Positions 9,601-17,125 of a stretch of DNA of 64,000 nucleotides are shown piece by piece (the first letter of the stretch is position 1; each line of letters starts with the position of its first letter). The stretch is from positions 124,001 to 188,000 of the forward strand of contig NZ_JAAVLX010000008.1 in assembly GCF_013114825.1 (NCBI RefSeq), in the 5' to 3' direction. A program made the translations under genes and the position numbers. Source of the stretch: Bradyrhizobium australiense (lineage in GTDB: Bacteria > Pseudomonadota > Alphaproteobacteria > Rhizobiales > Xanthobacteraceae). The notes under the pieces were generated by a model. It saw nothing but the letters and a program-made list of their open reading frames with translations. It was not told the origin of the DNA and made no database searches.

Positions 9601-10662
9601 ATGGCGATCAAATTCGGGCGTCCGATCGAAATGCGCGACGCGCCGCGGCGGCAGACCGGCCTCGCCTCCTCCCCGCTGGACCTGACCATCCGCCCCCGCC
9701 GCAACCGCAAGGCGGAATGGGCGCGGCGGCTGGTGCGCGAAAACGTGCTCACCTCCGACGACCTGATCTGGCCGCTGTTCGTGGTCGACGGCCACAACAC
9801 GCGCACGCCGGTGGCCTCGATGCCCGGCGTCGACCGCCTCACCGTCGATCAGGCGGTGCGCGACGCCGAACGCGCCATGAAGCTCAACATCCCCTGCATC
9901 GCGCTGTTTCCCTATACCGAGCCGTCCTTGCGCGACGAGCACGGCTCCGAGGCGCTGAATCCGAATAACCTGGTCTGCCAATCGGTGCGGGCGATTAAGA
10001 AGGAATTCCCCGACATCGGCGTGCTCTGCGACGTCGCGCTGGATCCCTTCACCAGCCACGGGCATGACGGCCTGATCGAGGACGGCAAAATCCTCAACGA
10101 CGAGACGGTCGCGGTACTGGTGAAACAGGCGCTGGTGCAGGCGGAGGCCGGCTGCGACGTCATCGCCCCGTCCGACATGATGGACGGCCGCGTCGGCGCG
10201 ATCCGCGAGGCGCTGGACGACGCCGGCTTCCTCGACGTGCAGATCATGTCCTATGCGGCGAAGTATGCTTCCGCCTTCTACGGCCCGTTCCGCGACGCCA
10301 TCGGCTCCGCCAAAACACTGACCGGCGACAAGCGCACCTATCAGATGGACGGCGCCAATTCCGACGAAGCGCTGCGGGAAGTCGAGCTCGATATCGCCGA
10401 GGGCGCCGACATGGTGATGGTGAAGCCCGGCATGCCCTATCTCGACATAGTGCGGCGCGTGAAGGACGCGTTTGCGATGCCAACCTTCGTCTATCAGGTA
10501 TCCGGCGAATACGCGATGGTCGCAGCAGCCGCGGGCAACGGCTGGATCGACGGCGACCGCGCCATGATGGAAAGCCTGCTCGGCTTCAAGCGCGCCGGCG
10601 CGGACGGGATTTTGACGTACTTTGCACCTAAGGCAGCGGAAAAATTGAAGGCGAGTTCGTAG
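9601..10662 (+). CDS. hemB: Delta-aminolevulinic acid dehydratase (porphobilinogen synthase), Mg-type
   Basis: HemB condenses two 5-aminolevulinates into porphobilinogen in heme synthesis. The 353-residue protein has both active-site lysines (K221 in SYAAKYASAFYGPF, K275 in MVKPGMPY). The usual zinc-cysteine site is replaced by DVALDPFTSHGHDG, the Asp-containing, magnesium-dependent form known from Bradyrhizobium japonicum. ATG 9601 (MAIKFGRPIEMRD) follows a TCAGGAG site; the frame extends upstream without a better start. In B. japonicum hemB is under Irr/iron control, but no convincing operator was found here. Confidence 0.95.
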   Translation: MAIKFGRPIEMRDAPRRQTGLASSPLDLTIRPRRNRKAEWARRLVRENVLTSDDLIWPLFVVDGHNTRTPVASMPGVDRLTVDQAVRDAERAMKLNIPCIALFPYTEPSLRDEHGSEALNPNNLVCQSVRAIKKEFPDIGVLCDVALDPFTSHGHDGLIEDGKILNDETVAVLVKQALVQAEAGCDVIAPSDMMDGRVGAIREALDDAGFLDVQIMSYAAKYASAFYGPFRDAIGSAKTLTGDKRTYQMDGANSDEALREVELDIAEGADMVMVKPGMPYLDIVRRVKDAFAMPTFVYQVSGEYAMVAAAAGNGWIDGDRAMMESLLGFKRAGADGILTYFAPKAAEKLKASS

Positions 10663-10666
10663 CGAG

Positions 10667-10785
10667 TGTTGGACCCTCATGGTGAGGAGGCGCGTAGCGC
10701 CGTCTCGAACCATGGGGCCCCCGCTGGTGCCATTCATCCTTCGAGACGCGCGCAAGAGCACGCTCCTCAGGGATGAGGTCTGGCA
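10667..10785. repeat. Dispersed palindromic repeat, family D copy 1
   Basis: CTCATGGTGAGGAGGCGCG at the left and CGCAAGAGCACGCTCCTCA at the right form the ends, with inner GCCGTCTCGAACCATGG and CATCCTTCGAGACGCG arms. Copy 2 is at 42994-43125. It fills most of the gap between hemB and the RDD gene. Confidence 0.8.
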
Positions 10786-10912
10786 CGGTGCGGCATTCCC
10801 TACGCAGCTACCAACCATCCAAAGATTGCACGCTGTTAATGGTCGCAGGCCCTTGGCGACCGCGTGGCCGGTTCCCATGTCACGTGGGAAACTTCGGCCT
10901 GGAGGACGGACC

Positions 10913-11485
10913 ATGTCTTATAGCGGCTCTGGCGGTACCGGCGGCGGCGCTTCAAATACTGGCGACGCCTGGCGGAACGATGGCGGGGTGCCGCCGCATG
11001 CGTTCGATCCCTATTCGCAGCCGGAACTGTTTCGCGGCGTGCTGACACGGCGGGTAGTTGCGTTCCTGATCGACCTCGTCGTGCTGTCGGTGCCCGTCAT
11101 CCTCGGCTACATTTTCGTATTCGTGTTCGGCATTGTCACGCTCGGGCTCGGCTGGATGCTGTTCTGGCTGGCATGGCCCGCCACCATTGTGTGGGCGATC
11201 GTCTATTACGGCGCCTCGATCGGCGGCCCGCATTCGGCCACCATGGGCATGCGGGCGATGGATCTGGAGCTGCGCACCTGGTACGGCGCGCCGGGCTATT
11301 TCGTGCTCGGCGCCTGCCATGCCGTGCTGTACTGGGTCTCGATCTCATTTCTGACGCCGCTGGTGCTGCTGGTCGGCCTGTTCAACGGCCGCCGCCGACT
11401 GCTGCACGACATCATCCTGGGAACCGTGGTCATCAACAGCTCGGTTCGTACCCAGGTAGTCCCCTCGGCACGCAGCAGCTATTGA
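10913..11485 (+). CDS. RDD family membrane protein
   Basis: The 190-residue protein has a Gly/Ser-rich N-terminus (MSYSGSGGTGGG), then an RDD domain starting RRVVAFLIDLVVLSVPVILG with the Arg and Asp that name the family, and three or four membrane segments. RDD proteins are poorly characterised; some act in ion exchange. ATG 10913 has a strong ribosome site (TGGAGGACGGACC). A terminator follows at 11534. It stands alone downstream of hemB and repeat D. Confidence 0.88.
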   Translation: MSYSGSGGTGGGASNTGDAWRNDGGVPPHAFDPYSQPELFRGVLTRRVVAFLIDLVVLSVPVILGYIFVFVFGIVTLGLGWMLFWLAWPATIVWAIVYYGASIGGPHSATMGMRAMDLELRTWYGAPGYFVLGACHAVLYWVSISFLTPLVLLVGLFNGRRRLLHDIILGTVVINSSVRTQVVPSARSSY

Positions 11486-11533
11486 GCGAGCAGCAAACTA
11501 TTTGACCGTCCGCCTTTGGGGCGCGATGTTAGA

Positions 11534-11580
11534 GCCGGTCCGGCCCCAAGATGAAATCGGGGCCGGGCCGGCGCTTTTTT
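11534..11580 (+). terminator. Rho-independent terminator of the RDD gene
   Basis: The stem GCCGGTCCGGCCCC / GGGGCCGGGCCGGC encloses an 11-nt loop and is followed by GC and six T residues. It lies 48 bp after the RDD stop. Confidence 0.9.
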
Positions 11581-11582
11581 CG

Positions 11583-11635
11583 TTTTGACGCGTTTTCTTA
11601 ACGGGAACTGGTGTCTACTTCGTTCGAAAGCGCTA
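11583..11635. repeat. Dispersed repeat, family I copy
   Basis: TTTGACGCGTTTTCTTAACG ... CTTCGTTCGAAAGCGCT matches the copy at 63365-63416 across its length. It sits between the terminator and the bpt start, so it may form part of the bpt leader. Confidence 0.75.
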
Positions 11636-11669
11636 TGGTTGATTTGTTTCGGAGGCGTGACGACCCGAC

Positions 11670-12446
11670 GTGACCCAACACTCGCGTGATACCCCGCAAT
11701 TCTACCTAACGGCGCCCTCGCCCTGCCCCTATCTGCCGGGCCGGCACGAGCGCAAGGTGTTCACGCATCTGGTCGGCGACAAGGCCGGCGACCTCAACGA
11801 CCTCCTGACCCATGGCGGTTTCCGACGCAGCCAGTCGATCGCCTACCGCCCGGCCTGCGACCAGTGCCGGGCCTGCGTTTCCGTGCGCGTCATTGCCAAC
11901 GAATTCCGCCCCTCGCGCAACTTCAAGAAAGTTTTGGCGCGCAACGCCGACATCGTCGGCGAGCAGCGCAGCGCGGTGCCGACGTCGGAGCAATACTCCG
12001 TGTTCCGCGCCTATCTCGACAAGCGTCACCGCCATGGCGGCATGGCCGACATGACCGTGCTCGACTACGCGATGATGGTGGAAGACAGCCATGTCGAGAC
12101 CCGCATCATCGAATACCGCAAGCGCGGCGTCGACACGGGCATCACCGGCCGCGGCGAGGAGTTGATCGCGGTGGCGCTGACGGACGTGCTCAGCGATGGG
12201 CTGTCGATGGTGTACTCGTTCTTCGAGCCGTCGCAGCACAGCCGCTCGCTCGGCACCTTCATGATCCTCGATCACATCACCCGCGCCCGCCGGCTCGGCC
12301 TGCCTTACGTTTATCTGGGCTACTGGATCGAGGGCTCCAAGAAGATGGACTACAAGGGCCGCTTCCTGCCGCAGCAGCGGCTGGCGCCGTCAGGCTGGCT
12401 GCGGGTGGATGCATCAGGCGAAATGCTGTCAGAGCCGCAGGATTAA
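11670..12446 (+). CDS. bpt: Aspartate/glutamate leucyltransferase (arginyltransferase family, Bpt)
   Basis: Bpt transfers leucine from Leu-tRNA to N-terminal Asp or Glu, marking proteins for ClpS/ClpAP degradation by the N-degron route. The 258-residue protein has the N-terminal ATE motif FRRSQSIAYRPACDQCRAC (the CDQC cysteine pair), FFEPSQHSRSLGTFMI and YVYLGYWIEGSKKMDYKG near the C-terminus. Start is GTG 11670 with GGAGGCG upstream. It is convergent with the ArsB-like gene. Confidence 0.93.
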   Translation: MTQHSRDTPQFYLTAPSPCPYLPGRHERKVFTHLVGDKAGDLNDLLTHGGFRRSQSIAYRPACDQCRACVSVRVIANEFRPSRNFKKVLARNADIVGEQRSAVPTSEQYSVFRAYLDKRHRHGGMADMTVLDYAMMVEDSHVETRIIEYRKRGVDTGITGRGEELIAVALTDVLSDGLSMVYSFFEPSQHSRSLGTFMILDHITRARRLGLPYVYLGYWIEGSKKMDYKGRFLPQQRLAPSGWLRVDASGEMLSEPQD

Positions 12447-12488
12447 CTCGGACGCAGCCACTTCGCAATTGTGCCGAAAGGATGGCAC

Positions 12489-13748
12489 TCAGTAGATCAT
12501 CAAAGAGAGCGCTGCCAGAAGCGCTGGCGGCATCACCAGAAGGCCCAGCCCGAGGAAGCGCCAGGCGCTGACATGCAGCCCCTCGCGGCGCAGCGCCACC
12601 AGCCATAGGATCGTTGCGAGCGAGCCGGTGACCGAAAGGTTTGGGCCGAGATCGACTCCGATCAGCATGGCGCCAACGATCTGCGGCGGAAGATGATCGC
12701 TGGTGGCGACCGAGCCCGCGATCAGCCCGACCGGCAAATTGTTGGCAATGTTATCGGCGATGGAGGTGATAATGGCGACGCCCCAAGCCGTCTTCGGACC
12801 GGATTGCGCGACCGCCGCGTGCAGCATCGCGTTCAAGTGTCCGATGGCACCGATTTGGATCAATGCTTCCACCATCACGAACAATCCGGCAACCAACGGC
12901 AGCACGCCCCACGAGATATCCTTGACGACTGGCCAGGGCGATTGGCGGCTCGCGATTAGCACAACGGCCGCTGTAACCACGCCGCAGATGAAGGTCGGCA
13001 GGCCTAGTTGAACGTCGAGCGCGGAGGCGCCGAGCAGCACGATGCAGATGGCGGCAATGCCATAAGCCGTGAATTTTCCCTCCCGACTCAGTTCCGGCTT
13101 GGCGACGTTGGTTTCGATCTTCTCCTCTTTGAGCGCGCGGCGCTGCGCGAACCGGAGCACGAGATAGGTGACAACAATAGACGCGACCGACGGTAGCGAG
13201 AATTGCCGCAGCCATTCGCCAAGATGCGGCAGGCGAGCGCCGAACACCACGAGATTGGCGGGGTTCGAGATCGGTAGCACGAAGCTCGCTGCATTGGCGA
13301 TAAAGGCGCAGACGAACAGATAGGGCAGCGGCGTCGCGCCGGCGGCGCGAGTCGCGGCATAGACCGCGGGCGTCAACACGATCGCGGTGGCGTCATTCGA
13401 CAACAGCACGGTCACCAGCGTACCGACCAGATACACCAGCAGGAACAATCGTCGCGGGGAGCCACGTGCATGCTGCACGGCGAGCGCCGCGAGATAGTCG
13501 AACAGTCCCTCGCGCCGCGCCAGCTCCGCGATCAGCATCATTCCGATCAGGAACAGATAGACGTCGACGCCCTTGCGTACGCCGGTCAGCGCGTCTCCCC
13601 ACGGCAATAGTCCCAATAGCACCAGCGCGAGCGCACCCGTGACCGCCCAGATCGCTTCGAGCAGGCGAAAGGGCCTGATAATGACCCCTGCTGTCGCGAG
13701 CACGATGATGCTCCCGGCCATTAAGGTGTTATGCGGTACGAAAGTCAT
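12489..13748 (-). CDS. ArsB/CitM-type anion transporter (arsenical pump-like)
   Basis: The protein (419 aa from ATG 13748) is an integral membrane protein of about 11 helices in the ion-transporter superfamily that includes ArsB and citrate carriers. Recognisable parts are LLSNDATAIVLTPAVYAATR, ISNPANLVVFGARLP and SIADNIANNLPVGLIAGS, equivalent to ArsB family motifs. ArsB exports arsenite or antimonite; substrate here is unproven because the true ars cluster is 8 kb away. It follows an MFS gene by 18 bp on the same strand, so the two form one unit. Confidence 0.82.
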   Translation of the reverse strand: MTFVPHNTLMAGSIIVLATAGVIIRPFRLLEAIWAVTGALALVLLGLLPWGDALTGVRKGVDVYLFLIGMMLIAELARREGLFDYLAALAVQHARGSPRRLFLLVYLVGTLVTVLLSNDATAIVLTPAVYAATRAAGATPLPYLFVCAFIANAASFVLPISNPANLVVFGARLPHLGEWLRQFSLPSVASIVVTYLVLRFAQRRALKEEKIETNVAKPELSREGKFTAYGIAAICIVLLGASALDVQLGLPTFICGVVTAAVVLIASRQSPWPVVKDISWGVLPLVAGLFVMVEALIQIGAIGHLNAMLHAAVAQSGPKTAWGVAIITSIADNIANNLPVGLIAGSVATSDHLPPQIVGAMLIGVDLGPNLSVTGSLATILWLVALRREGLHVSAWRFLGLGLLVMPPALLAALSLMIY

Positions 13749-13766
13749 TCGACAGTCCCCCAAAGA

Positions 13767-15044
13767 TCACTCCGCAGCGGAAGCCGCCGGCGCCGTTTGT
13801 CCGCTGCGGCTTGCGCTGTGACGCGTTTCCGGCAGCGCCAAGGCGCAAACCAGCACGCCGACCGCTGCAACAGCGCCAAGCGTGACGAACGCTGCGCTGT
13901 AGCCCGCAGTCACAACTACCAGCCCGGCCAGCGTCGTCGAGAGCGCAGCACCGATGCTCTGAGCAGTGATGATCGCGCCCTGTGCGATATTGAAGCGGCC
14001 GGTGTTGCGCATGAGATCGGCAACGATGATCGGAAAAATCGCGCCGTAGATCCCCGCTCCGACGCCGTCGAGCAACTGAACGCCGACCAACCATGCCTCG
14101 TTGTCCGACAGAGTATAGAGCACGCCGCGCAGCGGGAGGATCAGGAGCGCCGCGAGGAAGAAGCGCTTGTGTCCCCAGTGATCGGCCTTGGCGCCGACCA
14201 GCATCGCCATGGGCATCATGACGATCTGCGCGGCAATGATGCAAGCCGACATCAGGCTGGTGCCGATGTTCTTGTCCTGCAGCGCCAGCTTTTGTCCGAC
14301 CAGCGGCAGCATCGCCGCATTCGACAGATGGAAAAGCGTCACGCACACCGCGAAGATCAGGAGCGGCCGGCAGGTGAGAAGAATGGTCAAGCCCGAAGGC
14401 TCACCCCTTCCCACGTTTTGATGGCCTTGCTCCATATCATGCAGGCCACGCGCCAGATCATGGTCGATGGCGCGTTCCGGTATGGCCCACACGCTGGCGA
14501 GGCTCGCCATCGACATGGCGCCCAGAAGATAGAATACGACTTGGGGACCGAACGCATAGGCGGCGGTGCCGGCAATCGATGCGGCGACGGCATTGCCCGC
14601 ATGATTGAGGGTTTCATTGCGACCGATACGTCCGGTGAAAGCGCGATGGCCGACGATGCCCAGTGATACCGCGGCGATCGCCGGCGAGAAGATCGCGCCC
14701 GCTCCATGCGCGATGCCTTGCGAGATCGCGACCGGCCAGAAGCTCGGAAAGATCGGCAGCAGCAGCGAGGCCGCCGTTACCGTTAGGGCCGCGCCAACCA
14801 TCACCAGCCGCTTGGCTCGGGTCGCATCGACAAGCGCGCCTGCTGGCGTTTGCGCAACGATGCCGGCAATGCCGGCAACCGACATGACCACACCGATCCG
14901 GGATTCATCCCAGTGCTGTTCGGTCAGGAGATAGATTGCGAGATACGGGCCTAACCCGTCGCGGACATCGGCGAGGAAGAAGTTCACGGCATCGAGCGCA
15001 TAGTTCGCTCGTTTCCAACTCTCCCTTTGTTGGCCCTCTGACAT
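13767..15044 (-). CDS. MFS transporter in operon with the ArsB-like pump
   Basis: The protein (425 aa from ATG 15044, MSEGQQRESWKRANY) has 12 predicted helices. The N-terminal ALDAVNFFLADVRDGLGPYL and GALVDATRAKRLVMVG (loop 2-3 motif) place it in the major facilitator superfamily, in a group of uncharacterised rhizobial exporters. The frame also stays open to a GTG at 15086, inside the structured leader. It is first in a two-gene unit with the ArsB-like gene. An upstream palindrome and leader suggest regulation. Confidence 0.88.
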   Translation of the reverse strand: MSEGQQRESWKRANYALDAVNFFLADVRDGLGPYLAIYLLTEQHWDESRIGVVMSVAGIAGIVAQTPAGALVDATRAKRLVMVGAALTVTAASLLLPIFPSFWPVAISQGIAHGAGAIFSPAIAAVSLGIVGHRAFTGRIGRNETLNHAGNAVAASIAGTAAYAFGPQVVFYLLGAMSMASLASVWAIPERAIDHDLARGLHDMEQGHQNVGRGEPSGLTILLTCRPLLIFAVCVTLFHLSNAAMLPLVGQKLALQDKNIGTSLMSACIIAAQIVMMPMAMLVGAKADHWGHKRFFLAALLILPLRGVLYTLSDNEAWLVGVQLLDGVGAGIYGAIFPIIVADLMRNTGRFNIAQGAIITAQSIGAALSTTLAGLVVVTAGYSAAFVTLGAVAAVGVLVCALALPETRHSASRSGQTAPAASAAE

Positions 15045-15167
15045 GTCGCCGCCGCCGAGGGCCCCGTTACCCCTCTCGGATAACACCTGACCAGCTTGGC
15101 GGTTCCCGCCAAGGCTGCCAAGAGAACGGGCCCGGTCACCTTTCTCAAGAGAGGTTATTTATAGGGC
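15045..15167 (-). promoter_or_regulatory. Structured leader of the MFS/ArsB-like operon, possible riboswitch or attenuator
   Basis: Reading the minus strand, a -10-like TATAAA (15162-15167) is followed by about 110 nt that can fold. An outer stem CCTCTC/GAGAGG encloses GACC/GGTC and an inner hairpin CTTGGCGG-GAA-CCGCCAAG. A second CTTGGC lies 9 nt upstream of the first and could compete for the same GCCAAG arm, as in switching leaders. I could not match it to a known riboswitch class. Confidence 0.5.
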
Positions 15168-15191
15168 GGGCGCCGGCCATTTTTTTGGGCA

Positions 15192-15210
15192 ACCGATCTC
15201 CGAGATCGGT
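15192..15210. promoter_or_regulatory. 19-bp perfect inverted repeat, candidate operator
   Basis: ACCGATCTC-C-GAGATCGGT is a perfect 9-bp dyad with one central base. It lies 25-45 bp upstream of the -10-like sequence of the MFS leader, a position suited to a regulator. No regulator gene is adjacent. Confidence 0.5.
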
Positions 15211-15252
15211 CATTAGTGTATGCCGCACAAAGCCGAACGACGTCTGTTAACC

Positions 15253-15293
15253 CCGAAGCGGACATCGGGCGGAGCGCCCGACGTATCCGCTTT
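15253..15293. other. Intergenic hairpin with T-run between MFS leader and mntH
   Basis: GCGGA-CAT-CGGGCG-GAG-CGCCCG-ACGTA-TCCGC is followed on the plus strand by TTTTTG. It could terminate plus-strand readthrough, but no plus-strand gene is upstream. The rest of 15211-15393 shows no gene. Confidence 0.45.
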
Positions 15294-15393
15294 TTGTGCC
15301 ACTAATTTGCAGGCTTCGGCCCGGGCGTCGCGGGCTGGCACGCCGAACTTTTAGCCGCGGGCGGCGAGCCGGGCTGTGCGGTCGTCTCGTCTC

Positions 15394-16782
15394 TCAGCCG
15401 AAAAACGTCTCGAACAACAGCTTCACGTTCAGCGCGACGATGATGCCGGCGACGATCCACGCCACGGCAGCTACTGCGCGCGGGATGACGAACCGGCCCA
15501 TCTTGCGGCGGTCGGAAACGAACTTCACCAGCGGAATAACCGCAAACGGCAATTGCATCGACAGCACGACCTGGCTGAACACCAACAATTGGCTGGTGCC
15601 GCGCTCGCCATAGAGCGCGGTGACGATCACGACCGGAACGATAGCGATGCCGCGGGTCAGCAGCCGCCGCGCCCAGTTCGGCAGCCGCAGGTCCAAAAAG
15701 CCTTCCATCACGATCTGGCCCGCCAGCGTCGCGGTGACGGTCGAGTTCAGACCGGAGGCGAGCAGCGCCACTGCGAACAGGGTCGAGGCAATGCCGAGGC
15801 CGAGTAGCGGCGACAGCAATTCAAATGCCTGCCCGATCTCAGCGACCTCGGTGCGGCCGGTCGTATGGAAGGTGGCGGCGGCGACGATCAGGATTGCGGC
15901 GTTGATGAACAGCGCCAGCATCAGTGCGATGGTCGAATCGGTCGTCGCCCATTTGATCGCCTCGCGGCGGCCCTGGTTATTACGTTCATAGGCGCGGGTC
16001 TGCACGATCGCGGAGTGCAGGTACAGATTATGAGGCATCACGGTGGCGCCGATGATGCCGATGGCGATGTAGAGCATCTCCGGATTGGTGATGATCTCGG
16101 TCGACGGCATAAAGCCCTTGAGCACAGCGGCGACCGGCGGCGCGGCAGCCGTGATCTGGACAGTGAAGCAGATCGCGATCACGATCAAAAGCGAAATGAC
16201 GAAGGCTTCGAGGAAGCGAAAGCCCTTGTTCATCAAGAGCAGCAGCAGGAAGGCGTCGAGCGCGGTGATCAGCGCACCGCCGATCAGAGGAATGCCGAAC
16301 AAAAGTTTTAGCGCGATCGCCGTGCCGATCACTTCCGCCAGGTCGCAGGCGATGATGGCGGCTTCGCACGCCACCCAGAGCAGGAAGTTGACCGGGCGGG
16401 AAAAGCTGGCTCGGCAGGCCTGCGCGAGATCGCGGTCGGTGACGATGCCAAGCCGCGCGGCCAGCGCCTGCAGCAGGATTGCCATCAGGTTCGACAGCAG
16501 GATGACGGACAGCAGCGTGTAGCCGAACTTCGACCCGCCCGCGAGGTCGGTCGCCCAGTTGCCGGGGTCCATGTAACCGACCGAAACCAGATAGCCGGGG
16601 CCGAGAAAGGCCAATAGCCGCCGCGACCAATGCCCGCCAAAGGGTACCGAAATCGTGGAATTGACCTCGGGCAGGCTCCGCCGCGCGTTGGCGGCGGCAT
16701 CAGCGCGCCAACCGGCGGCAGTCGTATCGGCCATCAGCAAACCCTTGGCTTGTGGCCCCAAATCGGGCGTGCGCGCATCCAT
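15394..16782 (-). CDS. mntH: Nramp-family manganese transporter MntH
   Basis: MntH is a proton-coupled Mn(II) importer in the inner membrane and is the main Mn uptake system of B. japonicum. The 462-residue protein has about 11 helices with the metal-site motif GYMDPGNWATDL in helix 1 and GATVMPHNLYLHSA in helix 6. ATG 16782 (MDARTPDLG) agrees with relatives; MADTTAAGW at 16734 is an alternative. Upstream direct repeats (16811-16833) fit a Mur/Fur-type site. Single gene. Confidence 0.95.
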   Translation of the reverse strand: MDARTPDLGPQAKGLLMADTTAAGWRADAAANARRSLPEVNSTISVPFGGHWSRRLLAFLGPGYLVSVGYMDPGNWATDLAGGSKFGYTLLSVILLSNLMAILLQALAARLGIVTDRDLAQACRASFSRPVNFLLWVACEAAIIACDLAEVIGTAIALKLLFGIPLIGGALITALDAFLLLLLMNKGFRFLEAFVISLLIVIAICFTVQITAAAPPVAAVLKGFMPSTEIITNPEMLYIAIGIIGATVMPHNLYLHSAIVQTRAYERNNQGRREAIKWATTDSTIALMLALFINAAILIVAAATFHTTGRTEVAEIGQAFELLSPLLGLGIASTLFAVALLASGLNSTVTATLAGQIVMEGFLDLRLPNWARRLLTRGIAIVPVVIVTALYGERGTSQLLVFSQVVLSMQLPFAVIPLVKFVSDRRKMGRFVIPRAVAAVAWIVAGIIVALNVKLLFETFFG

Positions 16783-16810
16783 CTCACCAAGATGGCTGAT
16801 CTTTGTTCTT

Positions 16811-16833
16811 ATTGCAACTCATTGGCAACTGCA
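16811..16833 (-). promoter_or_regulatory. Candidate Mur (Fur-family) binding site of mntH
   Basis: The plus strand reads ATTGCAACTCATTGGCAACT then GCA, with the hexamer GCAACT repeated 11 bp apart, 28-51 bp before the mntH ATG. B. japonicum Fur/Mur sites are reported to consist of direct hexamer repeats, and mntH is a known Mur target. The match is by layout only. Confidence 0.45.
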
Positions 16834-17003
16834 TCTGACGATCACGAAAAGGATATCGCCGATCGAACCTCCGGCTATCGAAGATGATGAGGATGAGGTG
16901 ACCACGCCGCCCGCGACCATCTTGGGAACGGGCAAGGCGACGCCCGCTCCCAAATCCTAGTCACGGCCGGGAACTTTTCCGCCGCTCCCATCCAATCAAG
17001 CAA

Positions 17004-17033
17004 GCCCGCCGCCGTTCACGGCGGGCTTTTTCT
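17004..17033 (+). terminator. Orphan Rho-independent terminator upstream of an MFS gene
   Basis: GCCCGCCG-CCGTTCA-CGGCGGGC is followed by TTTTTCTT on the plus strand. No plus-strand gene precedes it; mntH is on the other strand. It ends about 90 bp before the MFS ATG at 17126, so it could be an attenuator in that gene's leader or the end of a small RNA starting in the mntH promoter region. Confidence 0.8.
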
Positions 17034-17125
17034 TGTTCGTCCCCGCCTCGTCGGGAAACGGGTGGGCCAGCGTCCCCTCTGGCCGGACAATGCAGCCAGA
17101 TCGATTCACCCAAGGGAATTTCGCC

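Noticed and set aside
16853..16960. Possible small acidic, Pro-rich peptide frame (EPPAIEDDEDEVTTPPAT...) opposite mntH
   Set aside because: No ATG, GTG or TTG with a ribosome site opens it at a sensible place; only an internal GTG exists.
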